64,000 bases of DNA, from the NCBI GenBank assembly GCA_003279565.1, contig QCHN01000008.1, positions 1-64,000 of the forward strand, read 5' to 3'. A model generated the notes under the pieces. That model saw nothing but the letters and a program-made list of their open reading frames with translations. It was not told the origin of the DNA and did no database searches. The translations under genes were made by a program, and so were the position numbers. Origin of the DNA: Prochlorococcus sp. AG-402-C09. Its GTDB lineage: Bacteria > Cyanobacteriota > Cyanobacteriia > PCC-6307 > Cyanobiaceae. Below, piece by piece: positions 17,646 through 28,485 of this stretch. Position 1 is the first letter of the stretch. Every line of letters starts with the position of its first letter.

Positions 17646-18908
17646 TTAATTTAGCTTGATATATTCTTTAAGTACCCCGTTTCTATTTGGATGTCGGAGC
17701 TTTCTGAGAGCTTTAGCCTCTATTTGTCTGATCCTCTCTCTAGTTACATCAAAAATCTGTCCAATTTCTTCAAGGGTTTTCATCCTCCCATCATCTAAGC
17801 CATAACGAAGTCTTAGAACATCCCTCTCTCTGGGACTTAATGTAGCGAGAACACCTTCCAAATCCTCTCTTAATAAGGTTTTTGCCACATCTTGTTCAGG
17901 ATTTTCTATATCTGCTTCTATAAAGTCACCAAGTCTAGAATCTTCTTCTTTACCAATAGGCGTTTCAAGAGAGATAGGGAGCTGAGCGCTTTTGGCAATA
18001 AATCTCAGTTTCTCAATCGTCATTTCCATACTTTCGGCGATTTCTTCCTCAGTTGGTTTCCTTCCAAATTCTTGACTTAAAACTTTAGTGGTTTTCTTGA
18101 TCCGTGAAATTGTTTCGTATAAGTGCACAGGCAAACGAATTGTTCTGCTTTGATCTGCAATTGCTCTAGTGATAGCCTGCCTGATCCACCAAGTAGCGTA
18201 AGTTGAGAATTTATATCCTTTCTCATGATCGAATTTTTCTGCTGCACGAATCAGGCCAAGACTTCCTTCTTGAATCAGATCTTGAAAAGACAAACCTCTA
18301 TTCATATACTTCTTGGCAATCGAAACCACTAACCTTAGATTCGATTGCACCATTTTTTCTTTTGCTCGTCTACCCAGCATCAATCTCCTGCGGAAGCGAG
18401 TTAATGGCATTTCTGCAAGAACTGCCCACTCTTTCACTGAAGGGAAATGTCCATTCTCACTTTCAAATTGCGCAGCTTCTTCCTCTAATTGAAGAAGATC
18501 AGCTATCTTCCTTGCTAATTCAATTTCTTCGTCTGGCCTGAGAAGTCTTATGCGGCCAATTTCTTGTAGATAAACCCTAATTGAGTCTTCTGTGTAAACA
18601 CCCTTTGGCCCTATTTTTATACTTGCTAAGGCTTTAGCTGCTGCCTCTTGAGCGCTAGATAGCACTGAGGCATTATCGTCATCATCATCTAGATCGATAT
18701 CTGCTTCAGTTACTTTATTTGCTTCAGCAATTAATTTATCCGCCTCTAGATCTAAATCAATTTTTAGATCATTTGAAGATTCTTGAGGAAGAGTCTGGGT
18801 TTCTTTAGTCACGTTTACTTTGGCAGCTGTTTTTTTGATTTTTTTGGAGTTGTTTTTATTTTCCAGCTTAAGAGAAATATTTTTAGATGTATTTTTTTCC
18901 TTTAACAT
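17646..18908 (-). CDS. rpoD: Principal RNA polymerase sigma factor (SigA, group 1)
   Basis: Housekeeping sigma-70. A 100-residue acidic/lysine-rich N terminus (run of Asp [10 protein letters not shown]) leads into region 1.2 ([16 protein letters not shown]), region 2 with the core-binding and -10 contacts ([31 protein letters not shown]), region 3, and region 4.2 ([20 protein letters not shown], then KALRKLRHP). The full set of regions and the intact 2.4 helix support the group 1 assignment over group 2 paralogs. It is divergent from priA across a 412-base gap, which is unusually long for this window and may hold a complex promoter or leader. Confidence 0.95.
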   Translation of the reverse strand: MLKEKNTSKNISLKLENKNNSKKIKKTAAKVNVTKETQTLPQESSNDLKIDLDLEADKLIAEANKVTEADIDLDDDDDNASVLSSAQEAAAKALASIKIGPKGVYTEDSIRVYLQEIGRIRLLRPDEEIELARKIADLLQLEEEAAQFESENGHFPSVKEWAVLAEMPLTRFRRRLMLGRRAKEKMVQSNLRLVVSIAKKYMNRGLSFQDLIQEGSLGLIRAAEKFDHEKGYKFSTYATWWIRQAITRAIADQSRTIRLPVHLYETISRIKKTTKVLSQEFGRKPTEEEIAESMEMTIEKLRFIAKSAQLPISLETPIGKEEDSRLGDFIEADIENPEQDVAKTLLREDLEGVLATLSPRERDVLRLRYGLDDGRMKTLEEIGQIFDVTRERIRQIEAKALRKLRHPNRNGVLKEYIKLN

Positions 18909-19320
18909 GATTTTCCTGATGGTTTTGTGGTCTGTTGAAGAGTTCAGGTTGTTACCCGAAAGAATGGTCGGAATCTCCTAGAGATAATATTTCAGGAAAA
19001 ACTATTTAATTTTTAAAAATTCAACAAAAACACTCTAATTTGAGATTGTCCTTAATCGTGATAAATCTTGCGAAAAATCACATGACATAAATATGGACTT
19101 GAAATTATGCAGGATGTTTTGTTGAGGAATGGAAATGTGTAGGCAAGGATGTCAGGGGATTTCTCAGACCGGCTTATCTCAGAATTGGATTTTTCCTATT
19201 CTTGATAAAGCTTCTAGTCTTCCCTCTGGGTGGAATCTTGCAAGTTCCACAACAGCTATAAAGCTGTTCACAATCCAATGGTAGAAAAAATTTCTGAACT
19301 CGGCAAGTATTAAAAATGAT
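18909..19320. other. 412-base gap between rpoD and priA
   Basis: Longest non-coding stretch in the window. The rpoD-proximal half is AT-rich and probably holds the rpoD promoter and leader. In the priA-proximal half I see a 51-codon open frame (19129-19284) and a hairpin with 7-base arms AACAGCT/AGCTGTT at 19251-19268, not followed by a T run. No tRNA, SRP RNA, RNase P or tmRNA hallmark was recognised. Confidence 0.6.
19129..19284 (+). CDS. Possible small ORF upstream of priA (51 aa), doubtful
   Basis: ATG at 19129 to TAG at 19282-19284, in the same frame as priA and ending 36 bases before it. The peptide begins MEMCRQGCQGIS and ends AIKLFTIQW; it has three Trp and two Cys, and no recognisable domain. 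A weak AGGA lies just before the ATG. It could be an upstream leader peptide, a lineage-specific gene or chance. Confidence 0.22.
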   Translation: MEMCRQGCQGISQTGLSQNWIFPILDKASSLPSGWNLASSTTAIKLFTIQW

Positions 19321-21564
19321 ATGAATTCTTTTATATTTGATATTTGGTTACATGTAGGTCGTGATGGACGATGTTTTTCTTATCAAGATGGGAAAAATTT
19401 AGATATTGATTTAGGCGATGTTGTAACAGTGCGTTTGAAAGGTCAACTCATGCAGGGCTTGGTCGTTAATAAGATGACCAGAAATATAACTTGTTCAAAG
19501 GAAAAATTAACCAGTATTTCATTGAGAAATGTAGAAACATTGGTTCAAAAAGCAGCTATAAAAAAAGAATGGAGAGAATGGCTAGAAGAAATCGCACATG
19601 AATTATATGTAAGTGATTTTCAGATGCTTAAGACCGCGTTACCTCCTGGTTGGTTGGGGAGGTCGAAGCTATCGAATAAACAAAAAAAACTTTGGTGGGT
19701 AAAATTGTCTAGTAATAAGCATGAGGGAAAGATATCTAATCGGCAGATTGAGTTAAAGAAAGATCTTCTCTTAAATGGAGGAGGGAAATGGCAAAAAGAT
19801 CTTGAGGCTGAAGGATTTTCTTCTGTATTGATTAGAAACTTTGTCTCATCTGGTTGGGGAGAAAGAGAAAAACGTACATCTCTTCCTGAATCTCTTGGCT
19901 ATGAAAAATCTAATGAGAGAAAGAAGTTAGAGGTTGAGGAGCCTCAATCTTTAACTCTAGAGCAAAAATTAGCAAAGGAAAAATATGAGTCTCTTTCTGA
20001 TGGATCAGCTCTTTTGCTTTGGGGTATTACTGGATCTGGTAAGACAGAGGTATACCTTCAAATTGCAGCGATTGAGTTATCTGCAGGTAGACATTGTCTT
20101 ATACTTACACCTGAAATAGGACTAGTACCACAATTAGTCGATCGCTTTCAAAAGAGATTTGGATTAAATATTTTTGAATATCATAGTAATTGTTCTAATA
20201 AAGAGAAAATTGAGACATGGAAGAGATCTTTAGACACTAAAATACCTAGTGTTTTTATTGGGACTCGCTCAGCTATTTTCTTACCATTATCCAACTTAGG
20301 ATTGATAGTTCTTGATGAAGAACATGATAGCTCTTATAAACAAGAAACCCCTATGCCTTGCTATCATGCAAGAGATTTAGCAATTCATAGAGCAAAAAAA
20401 ATCGGAGCCAAAGTAATACTTGGAACAGCAACTCCATCTTTTAATGTTTGGAAAAACATAGAACCCGATGGAAATATAGTTGTTGCGAAATTAAATCAAA
20501 GGATTTTGAACCGTAAATTGCCAACGGTTAGTGTAGTAGACATGCGTGCAGAATTGTCTATTGGAAATCGAAGCTTAATTAGTAGATATTTAAGAAAACA
20601 ACTTTTAAATATAAAAGAGAGCGGAAACCAAGCTATCATTTTAGTTCCTAGACGTGGATATAGTAGTTTTCTAAGTTGCCGTAGTTGTGGAGAGGTCGTT
20701 CAATGTCCACATTGTGATGTTGCGCTAACTGTACATCGTTCCAAAGAGGGGAATCAATGGCTACGTTGTCATTGGTGTGATTTTCGTTCGAGAATTAGTG
20801 ATAAATGTGGAGAATGTGGTTCAAATGCTTTTAAACCATTTGGGACTGGAACACAACGAGTTATGGATCATTTAGAAAGAGAACTAGAGGGTATAAGTTT
20901 GTTAAGGTTTGATAGGGATACAACAAGAGGCCGTGATGGCCATAGATTGTTGCTAGAAAGATTCGCTGATGGTGACGCCGATATTTTGGTAGGCACTCAG
21001 ATGCTCTCTAAGGGTATGGATTTACCAAAAGTAACTCTTGCCGTCGTCTTGGCAGCAGATGGTTTACTACATCGTCCTGATTTGATGGCTACTGAAGAAA
21101 CTCTTCAACTTTTTATGCAACTAGCTGGTCGTGCTGGACGTGGTGAGCAACCGGGAAAGGTTATAGTGCAAACTTACTGTCCTGATCATCCTGTTGTTCT
21201 TCATTTGATTGACGGCAGGTACGAAGAATTTCTGAAAAAAGAGGAAAAGACAAGAAAAGAAGCCGAGATGGTTCCTTATAGTCGAGCTTGCTTATTAAGG
21301 TTCTCAGGAGAATCTTCAGAGCTTACATCAAAAGCAGCATTTCAAGTCTCATCAAAAATCAGGAATATTTGCAGTGCAAAAGATTGGAAATTGATCGGTC
21401 CAGCGCCTTCATTAGTTGAGAGGGTAGCAGGCAAAAGCCGTTGGCAACTTTTAGTATACGGACCAGAATCAAGCCAAATTCCTATTCCTTATGGACCCGA
21501 ATTATGGAAAGACTTGCCAAAAGGAGTAAGTCTTTCTATTGATCCTGACCCTCTACAGTTATGA
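19321..21564 (+). CDS. priA: Primosomal protein N' (replication restart helicase PriA)
   Basis: DNA helicase that reloads the replicative helicase at stalled forks. The 747 residues contain an N-terminal 3'-DNA-binding domain, Walker A WGITGSGKTEVYLQ at about residue 234, the DEEH box in LIVLDEEHDSSYKQE, and the zinc-binding cysteine cluster at about residues 456-505 (CRSCGEVVQCPHC, CHWC, CGECG). Helicase motifs V-VI appear in GTQMLSKGMDLPKV and LAGRAGRGEQPG. All key residues appear intact. It is divergent from rpoD and convergent with the DUF3153 gene (14 bases). Confidence 0.96.
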   Translation: MNSFIFDIWLHVGRDGRCFSYQDGKNLDIDLGDVVTVRLKGQLMQGLVVNKMTRNITCSKEKLTSISLRNVETLVQKAAIKKEWREWLEEIAHELYVSDFQMLKTALPPGWLGRSKLSNKQKKLWWVKLSSNKHEGKISNRQIELKKDLLLNGGGKWQKDLEAEGFSSVLIRNFVSSGWGEREKRTSLPESLGYEKSNERKKLEVEEPQSLTLEQKLAKEKYESLSDGSALLLWGITGSGKTEVYLQIAAIELSAGRHCLILTPEIGLVPQLVDRFQKRFGLNIFEYHSNCSNKEKIETWKRSLDTKIPSVFIGTRSAIFLPLSNLGLIVLDEEHDSSYKQETPMPCYHARDLAIHRAKKIGAKVILGTATPSFNVWKNIEPDGNIVVAKLNQRILNRKLPTVSVVDMRAELSIGNRSLISRYLRKQLLNIKESGNQAIILVPRRGYSSFLSCRSCGEVVQCPHCDVALTVHRSKEGNQWLRCHWCDFRSRISDKCGECGSNAFKPFGTGTQRVMDHLERELEGISLLRFDRDTTRGRDGHRLLLERFADGDADILVGTQMLSKGMDLPKVTLAVVLAADGLLHRPDLMATEETLQLFMQLAGRAGRGEQPGKVIVQTYCPDHPVVLHLIDGRYEEFLKKEEKTRKEAEMVPYSRACLLRFSGESSELTSKAAFQVSSKIRNICSAKDWKLIGPAPSLVERVAGKSRWQLLVYGPESSQIPIPYGPELWKDLPKGVSLSIDPDPLQL

Positions 21565-21578
21565 GTAGCTTTTTCTCA

Positions 21579-22670
21579 TTAAGGTGGTAACTCAGGGAAA
21601 CCGAATCCCATTTGGAGGCGAAACCTTTGAAGAGACAAGCTCAGCAAAGTTAAAGCAATTATGAGGATAATCCCAACTGAAATCTGGTTCCATTTCCAAT
21701 TTGAAATCTCCAGTTGGTTAATCTGTCCAATTTCAAGAGGGAAATAGGTTAAACCTTTTTTAAAAGTAGTTTCTAGAGGTTTAGTTTTGAAATTATTTTG
21801 ATTGCCAACGTCATGAATGATTATGTTCATTTTTAATCCAGGAATTTTTGGAATTTCTCTCAAATCAAAATAAATTTCAAAATTTTGACTTGTGCCAATT
21901 ATCCAGTTTTTGTTGTTTGTAATTATTTCAGGCTGATTAATATTGAACCCGCTAGTCTTTGAAGCTACTAAAGCTATCTGCTGAAGTAATTTATTAGCTT
22001 CTTCAAAACGAATAGTTGGTGATTCGAAATGCTGCTTATTCTCATGAGTTTTTAGTCTTAAGAGGCTGTGTTCTTTAGTAATATTATCTTCAAATTCTAT
22101 CTGCCATGGAATTGACTCTCCAGAATTACTATCTATATCAAGTGAAATCTTTAGTCGATCTGGACCTGTAACACTCAAGTTTGTTGATATATCAACGCAA
22201 CCACTCAATAGGAAGGTTAACAATAAAATAATTAATATAGTTATTATTGAAAAACCAAAGTCTAGACTTTTTGTTGGACCAGTTGGAGGATGATAAATTT
22301 TCTCCTTCTTTTTTTTCGTTTTTCTAAATGAGGATTTCAGAGACGGCTCCATCTCTATTTTGGGTATTTCCACTGACCAGTTTGACGGCCTTGGTAAATG
22401 TGGAGCATCAAGTATTGATAAAAGCTGTTTGGCTTGTTGACGCACACTCTCTTTTTTATTATGGACTAATGTTTTACAAATATCTATTGCCTTTTGTTCA
22501 TCACCTTTCCCGATGTATGCAGTAACTATAATTAGTCTCAGTCGCCCTCCTATTGCTGTCTCTGATTGGACATTTGGAAGTAAAGGGTCAACTATTTTAA
22601 TACAAAAGTTATAATCACCTATATCAAGGGCCGCTTCAGCAGCTTTTATAGCTGAAGCTATGCCTGACAT
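21579..22670 (-). CDS. DUF3153-type membrane protein with TPR-like N terminus
   Basis: A 363-residue two-part protein. Residues 1-90 look like short helical repeats of TPR type (AAEAALDIGDYNFCIKIVDPLL, AYIGKGDEQKAIDICKTLV). After a basic linker (KKKKEK) comes a membrane segment at about residues 138-157 that ends in LLSGC, a lipobox-like site at Cys158, then a beta-rich DUF3153 region (TNLSVTGPDRLKISLDI) and a second membrane segment near residues 332-352. In other cyanobacteria DUF3153 proteins are usually lipoproteins, so this may be a fusion of a cytoplasmic part to one. Its ATG directly follows the argB stop (TAAATG). Confidence 0.7.
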   Translation of the reverse strand: MSGIASAIKAAEAALDIGDYNFCIKIVDPLLPNVQSETAIGGRLRLIIVTAYIGKGDEQKAIDICKTLVHNKKESVRQQAKQLLSILDAPHLPRPSNWSVEIPKIEMEPSLKSSFRKTKKKKEKIYHPPTGPTKSLDFGFSIITILIILLLTFLLSGCVDISTNLSVTGPDRLKISLDIDSNSGESIPWQIEFEDNITKEHSLLRLKTHENKQHFESPTIRFEEANKLLQQIALVASKTSGFNINQPEIITNNKNWIIGTSQNFEIYFDLREIPKIPGLKMNIIIHDVGNQNNFKTKPLETTFKKGLTYFPLEIGQINQLEISNWKWNQISVGIILIIALTLLSLSLQRFRLQMGFGFPELPP

Positions 22671-23585
22671 TTAACCTCTACCCATAACCATTGTTCCAAT
22701 ACCTGCATCAGTGAAAACTTCTAATAGAAGTGCGTGAGGAGTTCTCCCGTCAATGATATGAGCAGCATTCACTCCCTGGGCAAGAGAGCGAATACAACAT
22801 TCAACTTTTGGTCTCATGCCTGCTTTAACTATACCTTTGTCAATCAATTCTCTAGCTTCCGATAGACGTATTTTTTCTATTAAGGAAGAAGGATCATTCT
22901 CATTTATTAAGATACCTGGAGTATCTGTAAGGAGGATTAATTTTTCGGCACCTAGTGCTGCCGCGAGCTCCCCAGCAACAGTATCAGCATTGATGTTGTG
23001 TGATCTGCCATCGGAAGAGTTGGCTACACTAGAAATGACAGGGACATAACCTTCTACTAGAAGAGGGCTTAATATTTTTGTATTCACTTTTGCAACTTCT
23101 CCAACAAGACCATGAGTTCCATCTCCAAGCGTTCTTGCTTCAATAAGTCCGCCATCTATTCCACATAGCCCAACAGCTAAGCTTCCGTGTTTGTTGACTC
23201 CAGTTACGATCTGTTTATTTACTCTTCCAGCAAGAACCATTTCGACTACATCCATGGTCTCGGTATCAGTAATACGTAAACCATCAAGGAAAACTGGTTT
23301 TATTCCTAATTTTTTCAACCATTGGTTTATTTCAGGTCCCCCACCATGAACGACTACTATTTGTACGCCAACAGATGAAAGAAGAGCTAGATCTCTAAAT
23401 ATTGCATTCTGTAGTGTTTTGTCGACCATAGCTGAGCCACCATATTTGATTACGATCCTTTTATTTGCAAAACGCTGAATATAAGGAAGCGCCTCACTTA
23501 AGACAGAAACTCTTATTGAATCTTTGTCCATAAAGGGTTTGTTAAAATTCTTACTGGAGTTATCTTGTGTATCTTCTTTATTCAT
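22671..23585 (-). CDS. argB: N-acetylglutamate kinase
   Basis: Second step of arginine synthesis. The amino-acid kinase fold is clear: phosphate-binding KYGGSAM at about residues 44-50, [11 protein letters not shown], the substrate loop with RVTD-like [31 protein letters not shown] and the late Lys in GGMRPK-type GMRPKVECC. Cyanobacterial NAGK is controlled by PII (GlnB), and the residues near the C terminus are compatible with that; I infer the regulation from the family. Its 5' end overlaps the DUF2854 gene by 8 bases and its stop abuts the DUF3153 start, so the three are likely one operon. Confidence 0.97.
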   Translation of the reverse strand: MNKEDTQDNSSKNFNKPFMDKDSIRVSVLSEALPYIQRFANKRIVIKYGGSAMVDKTLQNAIFRDLALLSSVGVQIVVVHGGGPEINQWLKKLGIKPVFLDGLRITDTETMDVVEMVLAGRVNKQIVTGVNKHGSLAVGLCGIDGGLIEARTLGDGTHGLVGEVAKVNTKILSPLLVEGYVPVISSVANSSDGRSHNINADTVAGELAAALGAEKLILLTDTPGILINENDPSSLIEKIRLSEARELIDKGIVKAGMRPKVECCIRSLAQGVNAAHIIDGRTPHALLLEVFTDAGIGTMVMGRG

Positions 23586-24141
23586 TTTCTTGTGGATTTT
23601 CTTCTTGTTTTTGCGGAAGCAAGGTTAAATCTAGTTCATTTGGTGTGGGACAATATAATTCAGCGCTTAAACCTTTAGCAAAGAATCTTCCTAAACGTTC
23701 TTTTTGATTATTCCACCTTTCTAAAGATACAGCAGCCATTTCAAATCTCATTCGTATTCCATAATTACCATCTTTAACCAATTCTTCAATTTCTAAAAGT
23801 TGAGGTGGATTGTCTATGTCCCAAAGCTTTAATACCCTTAGAGATGCTTCAAGCTGACAAGATTGACCATAGCGCCATCTAGTCACGTCTTTAACTAGTT
23901 GACCTAGTTCTTCAGAGGCTTGAGCTCTCTCTGAGGCAAATTTATTTTGAGGTACTACTCTTAGTGCTGGAGGAACTTCAGTAGTTTTAAGTGATATCCC
24001 TATGAGAAAAATAGGTACTCCATAGAAGAAAGTCGGAACACTGAGGTTTGTTGCATCAGTGAAGTATGCTGTTAGGCCAATAAGAGAGAGGGTTGCTCCT
24101 CCGATGGTGATGAGGTTTGCCGGTGAAAGAAGTTTATTCAT
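23578..24141 (-). CDS. DUF2854 membrane protein
   Basis: A 187-residue cyanobacterial/plastid-type protein. Two membrane segments are visible near the N terminus ([17 protein letters not shown] and [14 protein letters not shown]), joined by a short loop; the rest is a soluble domain ([21 protein letters not shown], then [17 protein letters not shown]). I recognise the DUF2854 pattern, whose function is not established. The frame opens at a TTG at 24171, but the ATG at 24141 ([10 protein letters not shown]) gives the better start. It overlaps argB by 8 bases. Confidence 0.8.
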   Translation of the reverse strand: MNKLLSPANLITIGGATLSLIGLTAYFTDATNLSVPTFFYGVPIFLIGISLKTTEVPPALRVVPQNKFASERAQASEELGQLVKDVTRWRYGQSCQLEASLRVLKLWDIDNPPQLLEIEELVKDGNYGIRMRFEMAAVSLERWNNQKERLGRFFAKGLSAELYCPTPNELDLTLLPQKQEENPQENE

Positions 24142-24194
24142 GAGAGTGATTTTGGCTAAAATATAGGGCAAATGGGTTTTCAGGAGACAGTCTC

Positions 24195-24386
24195 ATGGCC
24201 TTACACCAAAAACAATTTTCTGAGTTAACTAAACTTGTTGATAAATTAAACAAGGATAGATCTTGGATCCTAGAACAATTAGATAGGGGCAGCTGGCCAG
24301 AATTTAGACCTGATCTTGCTGCTTTGGAGAGAGAATTGGGTCAACTCTTAACTAGGGCTAAAGAATACATTGAAGAAAATTCTTGA
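24195..24386 (+). CDS. Small conserved hypothetical protein (63 aa)
   Basis: A short, soluble, almost wholly helical protein with a regular heptad-like pattern (FSELTKLVDKLNKDRSWILEQLD, LAALERELGQLLTRAKEYIEE). I know no function. An ATG start, normal codon use and tight packing between the divergent DUF2854 gene and convergent ssb (4 bases from its stop) support it as a real gene. It could act as a small coiled-coil adaptor, which is speculation. Confidence 0.6.
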   Translation: MALHQKQFSELTKLVDKLNKDRSWILEQLDRGSWPEFRPDLAALERELGQLLTRAKEYIEENS

Positions 24387-24390
24387 TCCT

Positions 24391-24828
24391 TCAGAATGGA
24401 ATGTCATCTGTATCAGGTACTAAAGGTGAGCTGTCCCATTTGACACCTTCGTTATTTATAGAATTTCCAGAATCGCTTTTTAGATTTGATTGAGTTTTAG
24501 GAGGTAGTGATGAAGTAGCTGTGTTAGAGGAAAAGGGATGAATTCTAGAAAGAGTAAACTCAGCTCGCTTTTCTTTAGTACCATCCTGTCGAGGAACAGT
24601 ATTCATTCTTAAGCGTCCTTCTATTACTAATTTAGAATTGACTTGAACTGTATTTTGAAGTTCTTCTGCTAATTTCCCCCAGCCAACTACTTTTAGTGAG
24701 CACGGAGGTTCATCAGCACGGAGGCTGTCAAATTGAACTTCTATCTCAGCTAGTGGAGTTTTGTTGTCTTGGGTAAAACGAACTGTTGGGGCCTTCTTTA
24801 CAAGAACCTCCAGCATGCAATGGTTCAT
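24391..24828 (-). CDS. ssb: Single-stranded DNA-binding protein
   Basis: OB-fold protein that coats single-stranded DNA in replication and repair. Residues 1-105 form the OB fold (LEVLVKKAPTVRFTQDNKTP, VVGWGKLAEELQ). A short Ser/Asn-rich linker follows and ends in the acidic protein-interaction tip DTDDIPF. At 145 residues it is slightly shorter than E. coli SSB because of the linker. A second Met at residue 5 is an alternative start. Divergent from cobK by about 30 bases and convergent with the 63-residue gene. Confidence 0.9.
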   Translation of the reverse strand: MNHCMLEVLVKKAPTVRFTQDNKTPLAEIEVQFDSLRADEPPCSLKVVGWGKLAEELQNTVQVNSKLVIEGRLRMNTVPRQDGTKEKRAEFTLSRIHPFSSNTATSSLPPKTQSNLKSDSGNSINNEGVKWDSSPLVPDTDDIPF

Positions 24829-24860
24829 TTTTTTTTCTTTAGTTATTGTGGTTTATCTTG

Positions 24861-25670
24861 ATGGATATAAGGAAAAAATGCCATCCACATCTTTGGTTGT
24901 TAACAGGAACAGCCGAAGGTCATCTTTTTGCTAAGTCTTTATTGAAAGAAGGCTGGAAAATCACTGTGAGTGTTGTTTCGGATAGAGCCTCAATTCCATA
25001 TGAAAAATTAAATATTGAGAAAATATTAATTGGTGCCTTGCTTACTGAGAAAGAGATCAGGGATGTAATTATAAAAGCAAGAATTAATCAAAGTGAATTT
25101 AATTGTGTCATTGACCTTACTCATCCATTTGCTACAAACATTACAGGGGCAATCTCAAAAGTTTGTAAGGAACTATGTCAACCATTTATAAGGTATGAAA
25201 GAGCTATAGATAATATTTCAAATGCATTTTTAATAGGAAAATTTAGTGAGTTGAAAAATTATGATTTAAACAATAAATCTATTTTGCTCGCTGTAGGTGT
25301 AAGACATCTTCAAGAAGCCCTGAATTCTATGGAAAATTCAGGGTCTAATGTTTATGCCAGAGTTTTAGCTAATCCAGAAAGCATAAGAAAGACTTTGTCT
25401 TCATCAATTCCTAAAGAGAATTTTGCGGTATTAAATCCTTCAGTCTCTAGTAATGGGAAAATTGAAAAAGCACTTGTTAGGAAATGGAATATTGATGGGG
25501 TCGTTTGTAGGCAATCAGGAGGAATGAATGAAATCTTATGGCATCGAATTTGTTTAACTATGGGAATTAATCTATGGTTGTTAGAAAGACCTTGTAAATT
25601 TAAACATTTTGATTCAATAGATAGTTATGAAAAATTAATTAAAAGATTGAATTCAATTAATATGGAATAG
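24861..25670 (+). CDS. cobK: Precorrin-6A reductase
   Basis: Reduces the corrin ring during cobalamin synthesis (aerobic CobK or anaerobic CbiJ type). Family features are LWLLTGTAEGHLFAKSLL near the N terminus, DLTHPFATNITGAISKVCKE (about residues 82-101), and the late VCRQSGG motif. I chose the ATG at 24861 over a TTG at 24846, because the former leaves the usual short lead to the nucleotide-binding strand. cobO and cobW-type genes are also in the window, consistent with the pseudocobalamin synthesis known for this group. It is followed 16 bases later by cutA. Confidence 0.88.
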   Translation: MDIRKKCHPHLWLLTGTAEGHLFAKSLLKEGWKITVSVVSDRASIPYEKLNIEKILIGALLTEKEIRDVIIKARINQSEFNCVIDLTHPFATNITGAISKVCKELCQPFIRYERAIDNISNAFLIGKFSELKNYDLNNKSILLAVGVRHLQEALNSMENSGSNVYARVLANPESIRKTLSSSIPKENFAVLNPSVSSNGKIEKALVRKWNIDGVVCRQSGGMNEILWHRICLTMGINLWLLERPCKFKHFDSIDSYEKLIKRLNSINME

Positions 25671-25686
25671 AAAGTATTTAAAGATC

Positions 25687-26010
25687 ATGCCTTCATCTGA
25701 TTTTAATCAAGAAATTTATTTAATTATAACTAATGAAGTAGATAAAAAAAATGCATCCAGATTAGCTAATTTACTCTTAAGAGATAAATTAATACCTTGT
25801 GTGACTTTTAAAAATATCGAATCACATTTTTGGTGGGAGGGCGATATAAATGAATCGAAAGAAGTACAATTACTGATTAAGTGTAAAGAGGAAAATGTAA
25901 ACGAGGTTTGTAATAAAATTTCTGAGTTGCATAGTTACCAGGTCCCAGAAATAATTTATTTTCGTGTTTCAGCTAATAAGAATTACCATGAATGGATAAA
26001 TTCGATTTGA
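25687..26010 (+). CDS. cutA: CutA1 divalent-cation tolerance family protein
   Basis: A 107-residue trimeric ferredoxin-like protein. The core family blocks are ASRLANLLLRDKLIPCVTF, the SHFWWEGDINESKEVQLLIK region and LHSYQVPEIIYF near the end. CutA1 was linked to copper tolerance in E. coli, but its role in cyanobacteria is unclear. It lies 16 bases after cobK on the same strand and converges with the adenosine kinase gene, 11 bases apart. Confidence 0.9.
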   Translation: MPSSDFNQEIYLIITNEVDKKNASRLANLLLRDKLIPCVTFKNIESHFWWEGDINESKEVQLLIKCKEENVNEVCNKISELHSYQVPEIIYFRVSANKNYHEWINSI

Positions 26011-26021
26011 GGTTTCAATGT

Positions 26022-27029
26022 TTAGGCTTCTAAATGTGAACTGATCAAAGTTGAAAGATCCGTATTTGATCGAGATCCTAATTGTGTAACGATGTGTCCA
26101 GCACAAATAGATCCAATTTTTGCAGATGTTTTAGGGTTTAGACCATCTGCAAGCCCTTTCAAGAAACCTCCAGCATAAAGATCTCCTGCACCTGTGGTAT
26201 CAATAGCCTTGCCAAAAATGAAAGGATCTATATTAATTTCTTTGCCATTTGAAATTAAAATTGAGCCTTTTTTACCAATTGTGATTGCGGCAAGATCACA
26301 TTTCTTTTTCAACTTTTCAATAGCTAGATTTAGAGAAGAGGTTTTATACAAACTTGTTATTTCATCTTCATTGGCAAATAATATATCTATGTAATCCTCA
26401 ACTAGTTTTACAAAACTTTCGCGGTGTCTATTTACACAAAATGAATCAGAAAGGGATAAAGCAACTTTTCGACCTGTATTTTTAGCTATTTCTGCAGCCT
26501 TAATAAATGCGTTTTTAGCAGCTGGGTTGTCCCAAAGGTATCCCTCTAAATAAAGTATTTTTGCTTCTCTAACTGCTGAGAGATCGAGATCCTTAGATTC
26601 TAATAGAACTGATGCGCCCAAGTAGGTGCACATGGTTCTCTGGGCATCCGGCGTGATGAAAATTATACACCTAGCAGTCGAGGGGCCAACGGTTGATGTA
26701 GGGGTATTAAAAATGGTCCCAGTCGTTGATATTTCTTCTCTAAAGATTTCTCCTAGATTGTCATTTCTTACTCTTCCGATGAAAGCTGCCTTACCCCCTA
26801 GTTGGGCTACACAAGCTAATGAATTAGCAACAGAACCTCCTGATCTCTGAATTCTGTTAGTGGTTATTTCATAAAGTTCATTAGCTTTGCTTTCATCAAT
26901 CAATGTCATTGAACCTTTGCTGAGAGATAGTCTTTCAAGGAGAGAATCATCTGTTTTTGTTAATACGTCTACAATTGCATTCCCAATACCTACTATGTCA
27001 ATTGAAGGATTGTTTGTCTTATTGGTCAT
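26022..27029 (-). CDS. PfkB-family sugar/nucleoside kinase, probably adenosine kinase
   Basis: A 335-residue ribokinase-fold enzyme. The first PfkB block is SGGSVANSLACVAQLGGKAAFIGRV at about residues 63-87, and the second is DTTGAGDLYAGGFLKGLADG at about 276-295, with the catalytic Asp in GAGD. The opening IDIVGIGNAIVDVL resembles adenosine-kinase-like members, which recycle adenosine to AMP. Fructokinase and other sugar kinases share these motifs, so the substrate is not certain. Convergent with cutA and downstream of purA on the same strand, 41 bases away, which fits a purine role. Confidence 0.82.
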   Translation of the reverse strand: MTNKTNNPSIDIVGIGNAIVDVLTKTDDSLLERLSLSKGSMTLIDESKANELYEITTNRIQRSGGSVANSLACVAQLGGKAAFIGRVRNDNLGEIFREEISTTGTIFNTPTSTVGPSTARCIIFITPDAQRTMCTYLGASVLLESKDLDLSAVREAKILYLEGYLWDNPAAKNAFIKAAEIAKNTGRKVALSLSDSFCVNRHRESFVKLVEDYIDILFANEDEITSLYKTSSLNLAIEKLKKKCDLAAITIGKKGSILISNGKEINIDPFIFGKAIDTTGAGDLYAGGFLKGLADGLNPKTSAKIGSICAGHIVTQLGSRSNTDLSTLISSHLEA

Positions 27030-27070
27030 AAAGTTAATTTAAAAATCATTAGAGCATAATTCCTTGCTTA

Positions 27071-28453
<1,383 letters not shown>

Positions 28454-28464
28454 TCAAAGAAATG

Positions 28465-28485
28465 AATTAAAGATTATCTTTAATT
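28465..28485 (-). terminator. Short inverted repeat at the psb27 stop, possible terminator
   Basis: Arms AATTAAAGAT (28465-28474) and ATCTTTAATT (28476-28485) are exact complements around one base, so a realistic hairpin has 8 pairs and a 5-base loop. It spans the psb27 stop codon (28480-28482). The following bases on the minus strand are T-rich but not a clean T run. Confidence 0.35.
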
